The notes: generated by a model from the letters alone, not told the origin. A DNA stretch of 64,000 bases from Trichopria drosophilae (GCA_030407085.1 CM059584.1:124956001-125020000), one strand, 5' to 3'; counted from the stretch's first letter, positions 1 to 10,278 are shown. Numbers and translations are program-made.

Positions 1-2
1 CT

Positions 3-569
3 GAGACACTAATGCATCTTTTGGTAGCATGTCCAATATATGCAGTTTCAGCATACATCGAACGTCACAATGCGGCTCTTCGAGTGCTGTATTACCATCT
101 TCGCAGCACTTATGGTATTGATGCAACCCCAGTTTTGCCGTACGTCCCCACTGATATTGAATCCGTTGTCGGGAATGAGTCGTGCCGAATATACTGGAAT
201 TACTCATTCCCGACGAGCAGGCAAATATCAGCCAATAAGCCTGACATCGTCCTTGTTGACTTCGATGACAAATCCATCTTCGTCATCGAGTTTTCTGCAC
301 CAGCAGAAACAAATATAGTCAGCAAAGAGGACGAAAAACGGATGAAATATCAGGAACTCCTGTTCGAGATTCGCAGGCTGTATCGAGGATTCAAAATCAA
401 GCTCATCGTGCTGATAATTGGAGTGCTGGGAGGAATGAGACCAACTTTCCTCCAAAACATCAAAAGCATTCCGGCCTGTCGAGAACATGCAAATTCCATC
501 GCAGGCCGAATGCAGAAAGCAGTGCTACTGGGATCTCTCCGTCTACTGAGGTCACACGAGATCCTGTAA
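3..569 (+). CDS. C-terminal part of retrotransposon polyprotein: zinc-finger end plus restriction-like endonuclease
   Basis: The frame is open from base 3 to a TAA at 567-569; the ATG at 12 is internal, not the real start. The first residues (TLMHLLVACP) look like the H and last C of the CCHC finger that precedes the endonuclease in RLE elements; its first two cysteines lie upstream of the window. The endonuclease core follows as KPDIVLVD, then IEFSAP about 12 residues later, then a K..KY..L segment (KRMKYQELL) and IRRLYRG. This matches the PD..D/E arrangement and following lysine-rich helix of R2/R4/NeSL-type endonucleases, which cut target DNA for target-primed reverse transcription. Length after the finger, about 180 residues, fits the family. 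No frameshift is visible. It could belong to R4/Dong or R2; I cannot tell. Confidence 0.8.
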   Translation, partial: ETLMHLLVACPIYAVSAYIERHNAALRVLYYHLRSTYGIDATPVLPYVPTDIESVVGNESCRIYWNYSFPTSRQISANKPDIVLVDFDDKSIFVIEFSAPAETNIVSKEDEKRMKYQELLFEIRRLYRGFKIKLIVLIIGVLGGMRPTFLQNIKSIPACREHANSIAGRMQKAVLLGSLRLLRSHEIL

Positions 570-839
570 CCACTTACCCAATGGTAGAGGGAGTGGTTAC
601 AGTTGCAAACGAAATGGCCCGGTGCAGTCTGCAGCGGAGGAGATGGATATCGGAGCCACTTTTCTACTGCAGACTGCACACGTGGATTCTGGAGGGCCAA
701 GGGAGGTTAGGGTTTTAGTCGGTAAACCTTGCCGTTAACATCAAAAGTGAGGGAGTCCGACACACGGGGGGTTACATAACATCTTCAACCCCCTATGGTG
801 CCTAATGCATTTCCCCCCTCCGTCAAAAAAAAAAAAAAA
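570..839 (+). other. 3' UTR and A-tail of the RLE element
   Basis: Non-coding, GC-richer than its surroundings. It contains GGTTTTAGTCGGT (about 709-721) and GAGTCCGACAC (about 754-764), able to pair as GTCGG/CCGAC, then a G-run, a C-run, GCATTTCCCCCCTC and a 15-base A-tract. The same ordered blocks occur in the 3' UTR of the R1-clade element at 6995-7126. Confidence 0.75.
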
Positions 840-1500
840 TAAAATAAATTGTCTATATTGGCCTACAAAATAAAAACATCACAACAGCCATTTACAATGT
901 CAAAAGGCGAGCCAGAACTTAACAAAGTTGTTTTACAAACTGACACTAAACATACATACATATCATTGTCATTTTTATTTAATAATAATAGAAAAAAGTG
1001 TCTGGAACAACTGACAATGTTACCTCATTCAACTAAAAATCAATGTAAGCACTGAAAAATATATTAACAATATTAACTATGAAAAATTCACTGATATTCA
1101 GATATAGGATACATTGTTAAAAATTTCTTTACTGTTTCATACTTTTCTGAACCAAAATTTAGTGATTTTTAATTACAGTAAAAGAAATATATGCAAGGCG
1201 AATAAAAAAAATTGTTGGCTTCATTAAATAATTTATCATCATGTTTGATATAATATGTATGTCAATTATTATTAATTTAAGTCAGACAGAATCAAAGCCC
1301 AACTTCTACAACAGGAATCACGCGTGCCTCTTCTAAAGACGCCAACGTCGCGTCTGCGTCTGGCGACAACGAACCAAACTAACTTCACCTTCTCTCGTTG
1401 ATTCATATTCATATTTCCGTTACAAGTTTTGAAATTTTCTGAAAACCTTGTATAATTTGTCTGCCTATTACAGGTTTTAGTAAAATTCTGTGGTGTCACG
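840..1500. other. AT-rich stretch, no gene seen
   Basis: Between the two non-LTR elements. It is mostly AT-rich, with a short GC-richer patch near 1290-1400 containing several CG-rich words. Short reading frames on both strands lack recognisable motifs. I see no RNA gene. Confidence 0.6.
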
Positions 1501-1501
1501 A

Positions 1502-1620
1502 CTAAATAACTTTGCAAAAATGAATTTGCAATAATAACCTCCGAAAAATAACTTCCAAAAAAATAACTTTAACAAAAATAACTTTGACAGAAATAAATTT
1601 AGGAAAAATAACTTCAAATA
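1502..1620. repeat. Left arm of an inverted repeat flanking the telomeric array
   Basis: Begins CTAAATAACTTTGCAAAAAT and runs through several AATAACTT words. The reverse complement of 7261-7319 starts with almost the same bases. The pair brackets the TTAGG array and the R1-clade element, suggesting the array was the interior of an older inverted-repeat element. The arm is imperfect. Confidence 0.55.
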
Positions 1621-1799
1621 TTTCAGAATGCGTATATAATAGACATTGTTCGAACAATGTTCATTACACTATTCATCAATTGTTGAAGCAATTCATGGAA
1701 AGGAGTGAACATGAATATATGTTTACATGTTGATAAGTTCATATTTTCTACATCAATCATTATGAATATCGATTTTAATTTAATATTCGTTAGTAATTT

Positions 1800-1852
1800 G
1801 TTAGGTTAGGTTAAGTTAGGTTAGGTTAGGTTAGGTTAGGTTAGGTTAGGTT
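1800..1852 (+). repeat. Interstitial (TTAGG)n telomeric-type repeat, left part
   Basis: About ten pentamers of TTAGG, one altered to TTAAG. This is the canonical insect telomeric repeat unit. It ends exactly where the R1-clade element begins (TTCCCGTGTGGGG). Short interstitial arrays are common in some insects, so this need not be a chromosome end. Confidence 0.9.
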
Positions 1853-1993
1853 CCCGTGTGGGGAGTCTGTCCCCCATCGGGCGCGTCCCCAGGTGGCGGA
1901 TAGGGGAACGCTCGTCTGTCAGGTAAGTGCCTGCCAGAAGGGTAGGAGGAAAATAAAATACCTCCCGTGGACCAACAGACAATACAAAAAGAT

Positions 1994-3850
1994 ATGGAGG
2001 ATGAAAATAAAAATATACCGTCTACGGTGCAGAGGAGGGATACCTCAGTACCGGCGCTTATTGGGTGTGAGCAAGCGGGCTCCCGGGCGTCGATATCCGG
2101 CGACCGCAGTGCTACTGAGTTTGGCCACTTGGCCTCAGTAGCATCTAATGCTACTAGTGGAGTTAGAACATCGAGTCGTAAAAAGGAGCCATCGGGGACA
2201 GCTACTACGACCGAGGGGAACGCGGCACTTGCCGAAACCTTTACCAACCTGGGAAGTTCCCCGCCTGTTTCCGGAGCAAGTCGCTTGGTGTCCTCACCAC
2301 TGTTTGACAGCGACGATGAAGCGACGGGTTATGCGACACCGGTCGGAAAGCAATTCGCAGAGGAGCGGATTAACCCTTTCGCTAAGAGCGGGAAGGTGCT
2401 GAGGTCACCGGTGATGAGGAAAAAGGGCGAGGCTACACCCACGGAAGTGTAATCGGTTCTCCGTTAAAGCATTGCGCCAGCGCACCTAACTTGACCAGCT
2501 GTGATTCCGAGGCTGGGAAAGAGGAGGAGGCAGCACTGGGGCTGGTTATCGCCCAGGTTAATAGAGTCAACGAGACCATCCGAGGCACATACAACGTGCA
2601 CAAAGAAATTAAGGCAGCAATAGTCCTAATGAACGTGGGGATGAAGCGCTTATTGGATGCCAGGAAACAACTGGCGGAGGAAAAAAAGCGTAAAACCGAC
2701 TTAGCCTCCATAAGGGGCTGTTTGAAGGCAGCATCAATGACAAAGGGGACACAAACTGACCCTCCACCAGTGAGCGCTATCCAGGATACTGCAGCCGATG
2801 CAACTGGAACAGCAGGACCAGCGACTGTACCGACGGCGAAACGCAAGGTCCTTTCTCCGCCAGAAAGGCTACTTGGAAAAAAATCAGGGGCGAGTTGGCA
2901 AGTGCAAGGGACAAACGCCGCGAGCAGCTCGGAAACAACGGAGCATTGAACGATAAGGTTGGTGAAAAGGGGGAAGAACACACAACGGAGACCGGAGAAT
3001 CGGAGCGGGTCGCATCGGTGTGGCAGACCGTTGTGAGGCGACGCCCCAAAGCTGCATCGGATAAGACCCCTAAACCTCCACCGGAGCCCCCGTTGCAGTC
3101 CGCCTTAAGGCGTAGAGCGAGGGTAAAGCCTGAGGCAGTGATCGTACACTGCAACGAACCCACGAATCCGAGTTACGCCGGCATACTCAGGCGAATCCGG
3201 ACTGAAGTAGACCCAGGAAAGATCGGTGTGGAGATCACGGGGGTTAGGAGGACGAGGACGGGTGAACTGCTCCTGGAGGTAAGCAAGGGGGAAAAGAGCA
3301 GGCAGATACCCTGGCTGCTGCAATTGCTCGGGTGGTTGGAGATGAGGGGCTTGTTAAAGCCCTTGTCCCCACTACTGCCATTGAGATCAGGAACATGGAC
3401 GAGGCGACGACGACGGAGGAAGTGATGGCTGCGATTGTCCGTGATTTTGGCGATGAACAGGCGAAGAAGGCCAGAGTAGGGGCCCTGAGGGGGTCTTTTG
3501 GAGATGCACTGAAAGCCATCATTACAATGGCTAGTGCGTTAGCTGGGAGGCTGCTAGAAAGGGGTAGGCTAAAGATCGGATTCATGTCGTGCAGAGTCGT
3601 ACGGAGGGTAGAAGTTGAGAGGTGCTATCGGTGCCATGGCTTTGGCCATATAGCTGCCAAATGTGGGGGTGCCGCAGATCGGGGTAAGAGCTGTTTTGTC
3701 TGCGGTACAGTGGGCCACATAGCATCGGGGTGTACTTAATCACCGCACTGCCTACCTTGCGAGGACTTGGGGTTTCAAGAAAGAGACCACTACCCGGGGA
3801 GCGGACGATGCGCGGCGTACCTGAGAGCAAAGAGAGGGACCCAACCCTGA
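1994..3850 (+). pseudogene. R1-clade ORF1 (gag-like nucleic-acid-binding protein), frameshifted
   Basis: Starts at the first ATG (MEDENKN), after an open upstream stretch. The product would bind element RNA in the ribonucleoprotein. The reading passes through three frame changes. The first is near 2447-2453. The second is at an A7 run at 2877-2883, and the third at a G run near 3286-3290. Each is equivalent to loss of one base. Near the end are zinc knuckles CYRCHGFGHIAAKC and CFVCGTVGHIASGC, then a TAA at 3737-3739. The same frame continues past it into a third knuckle-like segment (CLPCEDLG...H..GSGRC) and stops at TGA 3848-3850. Three knuckles are usual for R1 ORF1, so the TAA is an inactivating change. 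The N-terminal half is low-complexity and coiled-coil-like. Confidence 0.85.
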
Positions 3851-6800
3851 CCTTCCTATAGGTAAACCTGAACCATTGTGCAGCGGCCCAGGACCTCGCG
3901 CTGCACGTGGCAACTGAAAGAGGCATTGACATCCTGCTGTTCTCAGAACAATATCGTAACCTGAAAGGTGCTTCGTGGGTTAGCAACGCAGGCGGAACAG
4001 CAGTAATATATGTCCGCAACGGGCTTGCTGTACAAGAGAAGAAGAGTGGTAACAGGGGATATGCGTGGGTCCGAGTAAAGAATATACGCCTTTACTCCTG
4101 CTACTTCTCGCCTAATACTAGGGTTGAGGAGTATCAACATGCCCTCGACGACCTCGAAGATAGTATTAGTGAAGGCATAGGCGAAGTCATAATCGCCGGA
4201 CACTTCAATGGCAGATCACCGCAATGGAGTGGTGGGGTCACCGGTGAGGACGAAAGGGGGAGGCGGCTCTTGGATCTCGCGGCAAGACAGAGGCTGCTTG
4301 TACTTAATCGAGGGACCAAACCGACATTTGAACGGCGGCAAGGGGGAGGAACTTCGTTCCCGGACATAACGCTAGCGACGAAGAGCCTCTCTGGGCAAGT
4401 AGCGGAATGGACCGTACTCGAGGAGGAGACCCTTAGTGACCACCATTACATCACTTTCAGGGTGGGAGGAACATCTAATCCATCTCTGCCTGCCGCAAGA
4501 AAAGGATGGGCGGTAGCAAAACTGGACAGGATGAAGATGGAAGCATATCTCAAAGTGGAGATGGAGGTCCAGTTACTCCAGGAGGCTTGGGGTTGGATAG
4601 TAAAATTAGCCGCTGAAGGCAAGGCTGACAGACTAGCCAAGTCCTTAGGTGGAGCCTGCGATGCGGCAATGCCTAGGATAGGCAGGGTGCATGGAACACC
4701 GACGTACTGGTGGAACCAGAGGATTGTCGAGGCGAGGAAAATCTGCCTGGCAGCAAGAAGGCAAAGACAGCGTGCAAGAGGCACAGAGGCACAGGAACAT
4801 CGGGTTGCGGAGTATAGGGAGGCCAGGAGAAAATTTGTTCTTGAAATCCGTAACAGCAAAGGGGAATGCTGGAAGCGGCTAAAGGAAGAAGCGGACAAGG
4901 ACATCTGGGGAAAGCCGTACATGCTCGTTATGGGCGAACTTGGCGGGCTACAATGACCGGTCGAACTGGGGGACCCTGCGTTTGTGGAGAGTGTGGTAGA
5001 TACTCTCTTCCCAACGCACGAACGCAGAGCATGGACCCAGAACGAAGGGGACGGCGACGACATTCAGCAGGAACCACCCCAGTTTACGGAGATAGAGCTA
5101 AAGGCAGTGACGGACAGACTCCGTATGGATAAGGCACCAGGCCCAAGCTGGGTGCCTAGCGAGGCATTGAAGATAACTACAGCGACAGTACCGTCCATGC
5201 TGCTTGAAGTATATAATGCTTGCATCAACGAGGGACTATTCCCGGCTAGGTGGAAGAGGTAGAGGTTGGTCCTGATACCGAAACCGGGGAAGCCAGCCGG
5301 GGTACCTTCGTCATACAGGCCTCTGTGCATGATGGACGTGGATGGAAAGCTTCTGGAGACCTTGATATTGAACAGGCTGCAGACAGCATGGGATGATAGT
5401 GGTGGGTTTACCCCGAACCAGTACGGGTTCCAGAAAGGCAGATCCACTATTGAGGCTATCAGGCATGTGCTTAACATCGCTGAAGCAGCAGGCAAGGGTA
5501 AGGGACGGTACGCTGACTTTTGTATGGTAATTACGGTGGACGTCCGGAATGCCTTTAACTTGGCGCGTTGGGCAGACATCATGTGGGCATTACAGATGTG
5601 GTCGGGGATACCACCTTATCTGCGTAATATCGTGGGAAGCTATCTCTCTGACAGAGTCGCCTTGTACGATGGAGGGAATGATGTCGAAAACAGCCGACAG
5701 ATCACGGCTGGCGTTCCTCAGGGATCGGTCCTGGGCCCTTTCCTGTGGAACGTCCTATACGATGGACTTCTCCGAGAGGAAATGCCGGAAGCCACGGAAT
5801 TAGTAGCTTTTGCCGATGACATTGCCATCGTCGCCAGGTCCAGGACCATCACGAACCTGGAAATCATGGCTAACGAAGCCGTGAGAAGAGTAAGCCAGTG
5901 GATGCGGGGGATGGGGCTTGAGGTTGCGGCCCAAAAAACGGAGTGCCTCTTAGTAACGAGACGCAGGGCGTTCCAGGAACCCATCATCATGATAGAGGGG
6001 GTACAACTCTCAGTTGCGCGAGAAATCAAATACCTAGGCGTAAACCTGGACCGGTAACTTAGCTACTACAGCCATTTCGCTAGGGCTGCGGGCAGAGCCT
6101 CCGTGATTGAAGCAGCATTGGTCAGGCTAATGAGCAACATCGGCGGACCTAAACCGAGGAGACGTGCTTTGCTGTCCACAGTGGTTCAGTCGGTCCTGCT
6201 ATACGCAGCGCCAATATGGGAGACGGCGCTTCAAGGTATCAAGACCAGGAACATCATGGCTGCGGTACACCGTCGAAGCGCACTGCGGGTAATAAGCGCA
6301 TATCGCACGGTTTCCCAAGAGGCGGCGCATGTGCTGGCGGGAATTCCACCGACCCATCTTCTGGCAGCAAAGAGAAAAGGTGATTACGAAGCGAGGAAGA
6401 AACGTGCAGGAGAGAGCGGAGAGACCATGGGGCCAGAAAACGAACCCACCGTATCAACGGAGAAGCTTATGTATGCGGAGTGGCAAGAGGAGTGGGAAAA
6501 GAGCGTAAAGGGCCGATGGACCAAACGAATCATCCCAAAGGTAGAAGAGTGGTGCAGAAGAGCGCACGGAGATGTGAGTTACCACCTGACACAGGTACTA
6601 ACAGGGCATGGATCATTCCAAGCGTACCTAATGAGGATAGGGAAGGATAGAAATAGTCTGTGCAAGCACTGCGGGCTCGAAGAGGACGATGCCGAGCACA
6701 CCCTGTTCAGATGCCCGGCATGGGTTGAGGAAAGAGGAAGAATGGAGCAGGCGGCCCGGGTTGAACTGACGGCAGATAACTTGGGAGAGGTGATGCTGAG

Positions 6801-6918
6801 TGGTGAGGTCGCGTGGAGGGCGGTAAGCGAATATGCAGCGAACGTCCTAATAAAGAAAGAGGAGGCACAGAGGCTGAGAACAGTAGCAGATGACGAAGAG
6901 GGTGACGAAGTGAAATGA
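3847..6918 (+). pseudogene. R1-clade ORF2 (APE endonuclease, reverse transcriptase, zinc finger), four in-frame stops
   Basis: One unbroken frame from about 3847, where a CTG overlaps the ORF1 stop and may be a former ATG, to TGA 6916-6918. It is interrupted by TAG 3859, TGA 4954, TAG 5260 and TAA 6055, with no indels in about 3 kb. The endonuclease has LLFSEQYRN near its start, then AGHFNGRSPQW where the family has GDFN (catalytic D replaced by H at 4201-4203), then SDHHYITF. RT motifs are YRPLCMMDVDGK, QYGFQKGRST, VDVRNAFN, GVPQGSVLGP and FADD, so the RT catalytic aspartates are kept. The C-terminus has a CCHC finger (CKHCGLEEDDAEHTLFRC). The protein would nick the target and copy element RNA there. 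Confidence 0.92.
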
Positions 6919-7126
6919 GCCTGAGATGAGGCTGAGCCAGTCATCACCCCGAAGTAATGCATTATGCAGGTTCCGGGGTGATGAGTTATCTGGCTGAGGG
7001 AGGGGGTTTTAGTCGGTGCGAGTCCGACACTCCCTGGGGGAAGACGCGCGTAGGCTTATGCACCGCGCCTCTAACCCCGGGGGTCCATAACGGATTTCCC
7101 CCTCTTAAAACAAAAAAAAAAAAAAA
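6919..7126 (+). other. 3' UTR and A-tail of the R1-clade element
   Basis: Contains GGTTTTAGTCGGT and GAGTCCGACAC, a tight hairpin with stem GTCGG/CCGAC and a 7-base loop. G-rich and C-rich blocks, GGATTTCCCCCTC and an A-run reaching 7126 follow. R1-clade elements are known to carry a 3' stem-loop needed for reverse transcription; this hairpin is the obvious candidate. Confidence 0.75.
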
Positions 7127-7150
7127 GGTTAGGTTAGGTTAGGTTAGGTT
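7127..7150 (+). repeat. Interstitial (TTAGG)n telomeric-type repeat, right part
   Basis: About five TTAGG units directly after the A-tail, continuing the left array in the same orientation. Together they show the element entered a pre-existing array. Confidence 0.9.
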
Positions 7151-7260
7151 AAGAGACATATTTCGCAAAATATATTAATTTGTTGTAATTTTTGTTAATG
7201 CATGTGCAGACGTGTTGAGATATGTATAATTCGCAAATGTTGTGTTGAGTTGAACAGATA

Positions 7261-7319
7261 TTTGAAGTTATTATTATTAAAGTTATTTTTATTCATGTTA
7301 TTTTTGCAAAGTTATTTAG
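7261..7319. repeat. Right arm of the inverted repeat around the telomeric array
   Basis: Ends TTTTTGCAAAGTTATTTAGG, the inverse of the start of the 1502-1620 arm. It carries AAGTTATT words matching the AATAACTT words on the left. Confidence 0.55.
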
Positions 7320-7335
7320 GCATGTAGCCAATTCT

Positions 7336-7730
7336 GTTACTCCGCCCGGGAAAAAATGATTTATATCTGGATCATATATGAACCATATATGATCATACAT
7401 CATCATATATGATTCATATATCATCATATACGATTCGTATATAAGCCAGATATGTTTATGTATGCTCGTATACGGATTTTGACCTGATATAAATATAAAT
7501 AATCAGATTTAGCTATATATGAATATATATGGGATATATATGCTCATACATGCTCATATATGATTATATATTACTATATCAGGTCAAAATCAATATACGA
7601 GCATACATAAACATACCTGGATTATATAAGAATCGTATACGGTGATATATGAATCATATATGATGATGTATGATCATATATGGTTCATATATGATCCAGG
7701 TATAAATCATTTTTTCCCGGGCGGTAACAA
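7336..7730. mobile_element. Fold-back MITE, about 390 bp, near-complete palindrome
   Basis: Begins GTTACTCCGCCCGGGAAAAA and ends with the inverse, TTTTTCCCGGGCGGTAAC. The whole element reads as two long arms meeting near 7520-7540. Arm landmarks are ATGAACCATATATGATCAT, CTCGTATAC and ATTTTGACCTGATAT, each recurring inverted on the right. The arms are rich in CATATATG words. No coding potential. It is non-autonomous; the transposase family is unknown. Confidence 0.85.
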
Positions 7731-8929
7731 AAAAGTATCAGATCTTTGCGAATATTTCTAACAATGTATGTATTGCCTGAATCAGCTTGTATACGTTATG
7801 AAATGTACATTCTATTACGATTGTATATATTTTATCAAAAATAATTCATGAAATACAGGAAATATTATCGGTCTGAAGTTAAAATGACACTGATTTAATC
7901 AACGAGAGGTTTTGAGTTCATTATTTTAATTATTGTTACCGAGGTCGGAACACGTTCTAATATGTTCCTTTCTGTTGCATATATGTAATATAAACTTGAA
8001 CACGTCAGACAAAAGATGTAATTACTCCCCGAACTACACGATTCTTTTCTTCATTACGAAGTCCTTACGTGAGCGACAATTCCTGAATCCGGCAATTGCT
8101 TGCCATTAATGTTACACCTTTTTACGCGTCGCGTGTAACAGCTGCATCTTCACACTTTATTATTGCATAATTAGAAAATTTCTTGCATTTGCATGTATAA
8201 CGCCTGTAATAATTAACATAAATTTATGCGAATGCGTGTGTGTGGATCGATGCGCATGTACCATTAAACCAGTATGATGTAAATAACCCAGCGAGAACTT
8301 AAGAATTTAATTTATTTTAGTCTTATATTGTAAAGATTTTAATCATTTGGTTTCCTTGTTGAGTTTCGAGAAAATTTTCTTATCGATTCTGATGGAAATT
8401 TATCGTTTTTTAATTGTGCATCAACATATCTCGTGTTTGTTAACGATATAACAAAGGATTTTTTTCCTAACTTAATCCACTTCTGTTATAATAAATATGG
8501 TCTTAAAGAACTAGCTAAATATATAGAGTCATCTAATAACAATTTTCCAGTTTTTAAAAGTAATTATTTAGCTCTGAATTCTGCATCATGTGAAATAAAA
8601 TTCTTGAAAAATAAGACTGCACGCGCATGTTCAATTCAATTAATTTTTCTCAAACATACCAGAAGACACCTTATCCTTCTTCACAGTCTTTAATCTTTCG
8701 AACAAAAAATTAGTTTTTCAAAAATTTGTTCAATTTTTAAAACTTAATTTATAGAAATTGATGTTGCTTTAAATCTATCTTTAAAAAACTATATACATTT
8801 CCGACTTACTTAGTGTAATTCTCTCTCTCTGAAATTTCTAAAAAAATGTACAAAAATTAATGCACATATTCCGAATACAAAAAAAAAGATTACTCGTTTA
8901 GATCATCAGATAGATTCACTTTGATTGGA
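7731..8929. other. AT-rich stretch; possible weak retroelement remnant
   Basis: No convincing gene. An 86-codon open frame at 8433-8693 could be decayed sequence upstream of the RNase H region that follows, but I see no diagnostic motif in it. Confidence 0.4.
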
Positions 8930-10132
8930 CCCCTTCTCACAAAAGCATTTAATTCAATGACATTGTAGATACCCTAGCTAAATAAGATATAGAAAATACA
9001 CCGACTTAAAAACTGCGCATTGTGATTTTTACGATATTCTATACAAACAAGCAAAAATAATGACGGACACAAAATTAAAAGATCAAGCGAATGTTAAAGG
9101 CACAGAATATTTCAATTCTTATTATAACGAAAATTCACAAACACGTTATCATAAAAAAAAGATAACAAGAGAATTTATTTCTTATGTAAATAGGTTTCGT
9201 TCAAATTATTATAATATAGCTGCTTCTCTTCAACGTATAGGTTTTATTAAGGTAGTTCTTACCCTACTGAACAGGTCAAGCACGAGACGAAAAAATAAAG
9301 TTCATATTTCACCAAATTTGATTGATCATAAATCATAAAATATCTTTATAACTCTGTACACGATATAGTCACGAGTGTAAATGTTATTATAATTAATGTT
9401 TAAATAATAATAAATCTCCCATTTGACTAATACATTAAGTAAACAATTAGATACGGCAACGTTGCGAATCAAAACGAGAGATTCACTCGTCAACAGAACA
9501 CCTAACCCAACTGACGTTCCATATGTATTGTACATGCGCAAAAGGTGCCGAGTGCGCAACATTGCCAAATCAACGTTCTGACGTGATCGAGAAAATTGGG
9601 CCACAAAATCACGATTTTCTAAAAATTATTATGGAGAAACTATACGGTGAATACTATTCAACTTTAAATATTATGTTCTTAATAGTTTAATCTACACTCA
9701 TACCGTTTTTTGTTCCGATCGTGAATGTAATAAAAGAATTTCAGTAAAAAACGTCACATTTTGAGGCCTGAAATCATGCATCCCCATAAGCTGTCATAGT
9801 AAAAAATCACATTTTATATACGCTTTTTCTCAGTAACTATACACGGTCAATGACTCTCAGATTTCACACAGGGACTCATTACGTATTCAAATATTTTTTC
9901 TCTAAATTTCGTGTTGATGGTGAATAAACGGGGTTTCATAAGAACTACCTTAATGATCCACAATGTAAATATGGTTATCCATCCGAAGATTTAGATCATA
10001 TTATTTGGCAATGTCAGCATTTTAATGCGAAGAAACAATATGTTACGTTCACTTCAAAATCTAAATTTCAGAACACCTCACAAAATTAGTATCCATCTTT
10101 CCGAACCTAATATCTTAACATTACTTAGATAG
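8930..10132 (+). pseudogene. Decayed C-terminal end (RNase H and zinc finger) of a non-LTR retrotransposon, split by a MITE
   Basis: Around 8960-8985 the frame reads DIVDTLAK, resembling the last RNase H motif of I/jockey-type elements, followed by a stop. 9060-9250 encodes a segment with EYFNSYY, YHKKKITREFI and ASLQRIGFI. That region typically joins RNase H to the terminal finger. A TTAA-flanked MITE interrupts it at 9251-9949. After the MITE the reading resumes as NDPQCKYGYPSEDLDHIIWQC, a C..C/H/C-type finger. A frame change follows, then LRSLQNLNFR and SEPNILTLLR, with a stop at 10130-10132. The gene is dead. The (GATA)n directly after may be its 3' tail. The clade cannot be fixed without the RT. 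Confidence 0.7.
9251..9949. mobile_element. TTAA-flanked MITE, 699 bp (piggyBac-like)
   Basis: It is bounded by TTAA at 9247-9250 and 9950-9953. Its ends are an 11-bp perfect inverted repeat, GGTAGTTCTTA and TAAGAACTACC. Removing the element and one TTAA joins the flanking retrotransposon codons in frame, so the boundaries are well supported. TTAA duplication is typical of piggyBac-type transposons, but the tips do not start with CCC, so the family is uncertain. The interior has no transposase. Confidence 0.85.
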
Positions 10133-10143
10133 ATAGATAGATA
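10127..10143 (+). repeat. (GATA)n microsatellite
   Basis: Four AGAT/GATA units beginning at the stop codon of the preceding retroelement fragment. It may be that element's 3' tail. Confidence 0.7.
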
Positions 10144-10278
10144 ATATATTTCTCTCATAAATAGGGGATATAGAGCCCATTGAGAGGGAGTTCCGAGGTT
10201 TTCGGATTACAGTGCGTGGCGCAAATAGCGTACATTAATAAAATAAACCGGCACTTATTATACATTAATTTCTTGATT

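Larger units (their letters stand above)
1..839 (+). mobile_element. 3' end of an RLE-type non-LTR retrotransposon (R2/R4/Dong-like)
   Basis: The window opens inside this element. It comprises the end of a polyprotein carrying a restriction-like endonuclease, a GC-richer 3' UTR and an A-tract at 825-839. RLE-clade elements carry this endonuclease after the reverse transcriptase; the RT lies off the left edge. The family cannot be fixed without the RT. The A-rich 3' end and the uninterrupted frame indicate a fairly young insertion. Confidence 0.8.
1853..7126 (+). mobile_element. R1-clade non-LTR retrotransposon, nearly full length, inactive, inserted in TTAGG repeats
   Basis: About 5.27 kb, with 5' UTR, ORF1 (gag-like with CCHC knuckles), ORF2 (APE endonuclease, RT, C-terminal zinc finger), 3' UTR and A-tail, flanked on both sides by TTAGG repeats in the same orientation. 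This layout is that of R1-clade elements, which include the telomere-repeat-specific TRAS and SART families. Which family it belongs to needs an RT tree. It is dead: ORF1 has three frame changes and a stop, and ORF2 has four in-frame stops plus a changed endonuclease residue. A target duplication cannot be read inside a pentamer array. Confidence 0.9.

Noticed and set aside
1800..1852. True chromosome end
   Set aside because: The array is only about 75 bp in total and is flanked by long non-telomeric DNA on both sides.
8433..8693. 86-codon frame with FVNDI and NSASCEIKF
   Set aside because: Possibly decayed retroelement, but no RT, endonuclease or RNase H motif can be aligned; mentioned only as uncertain.
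9326..9604. 92-codon minus-strand frame
   Set aside because: Lies inside the TTAA MITE, with no transposase motif.
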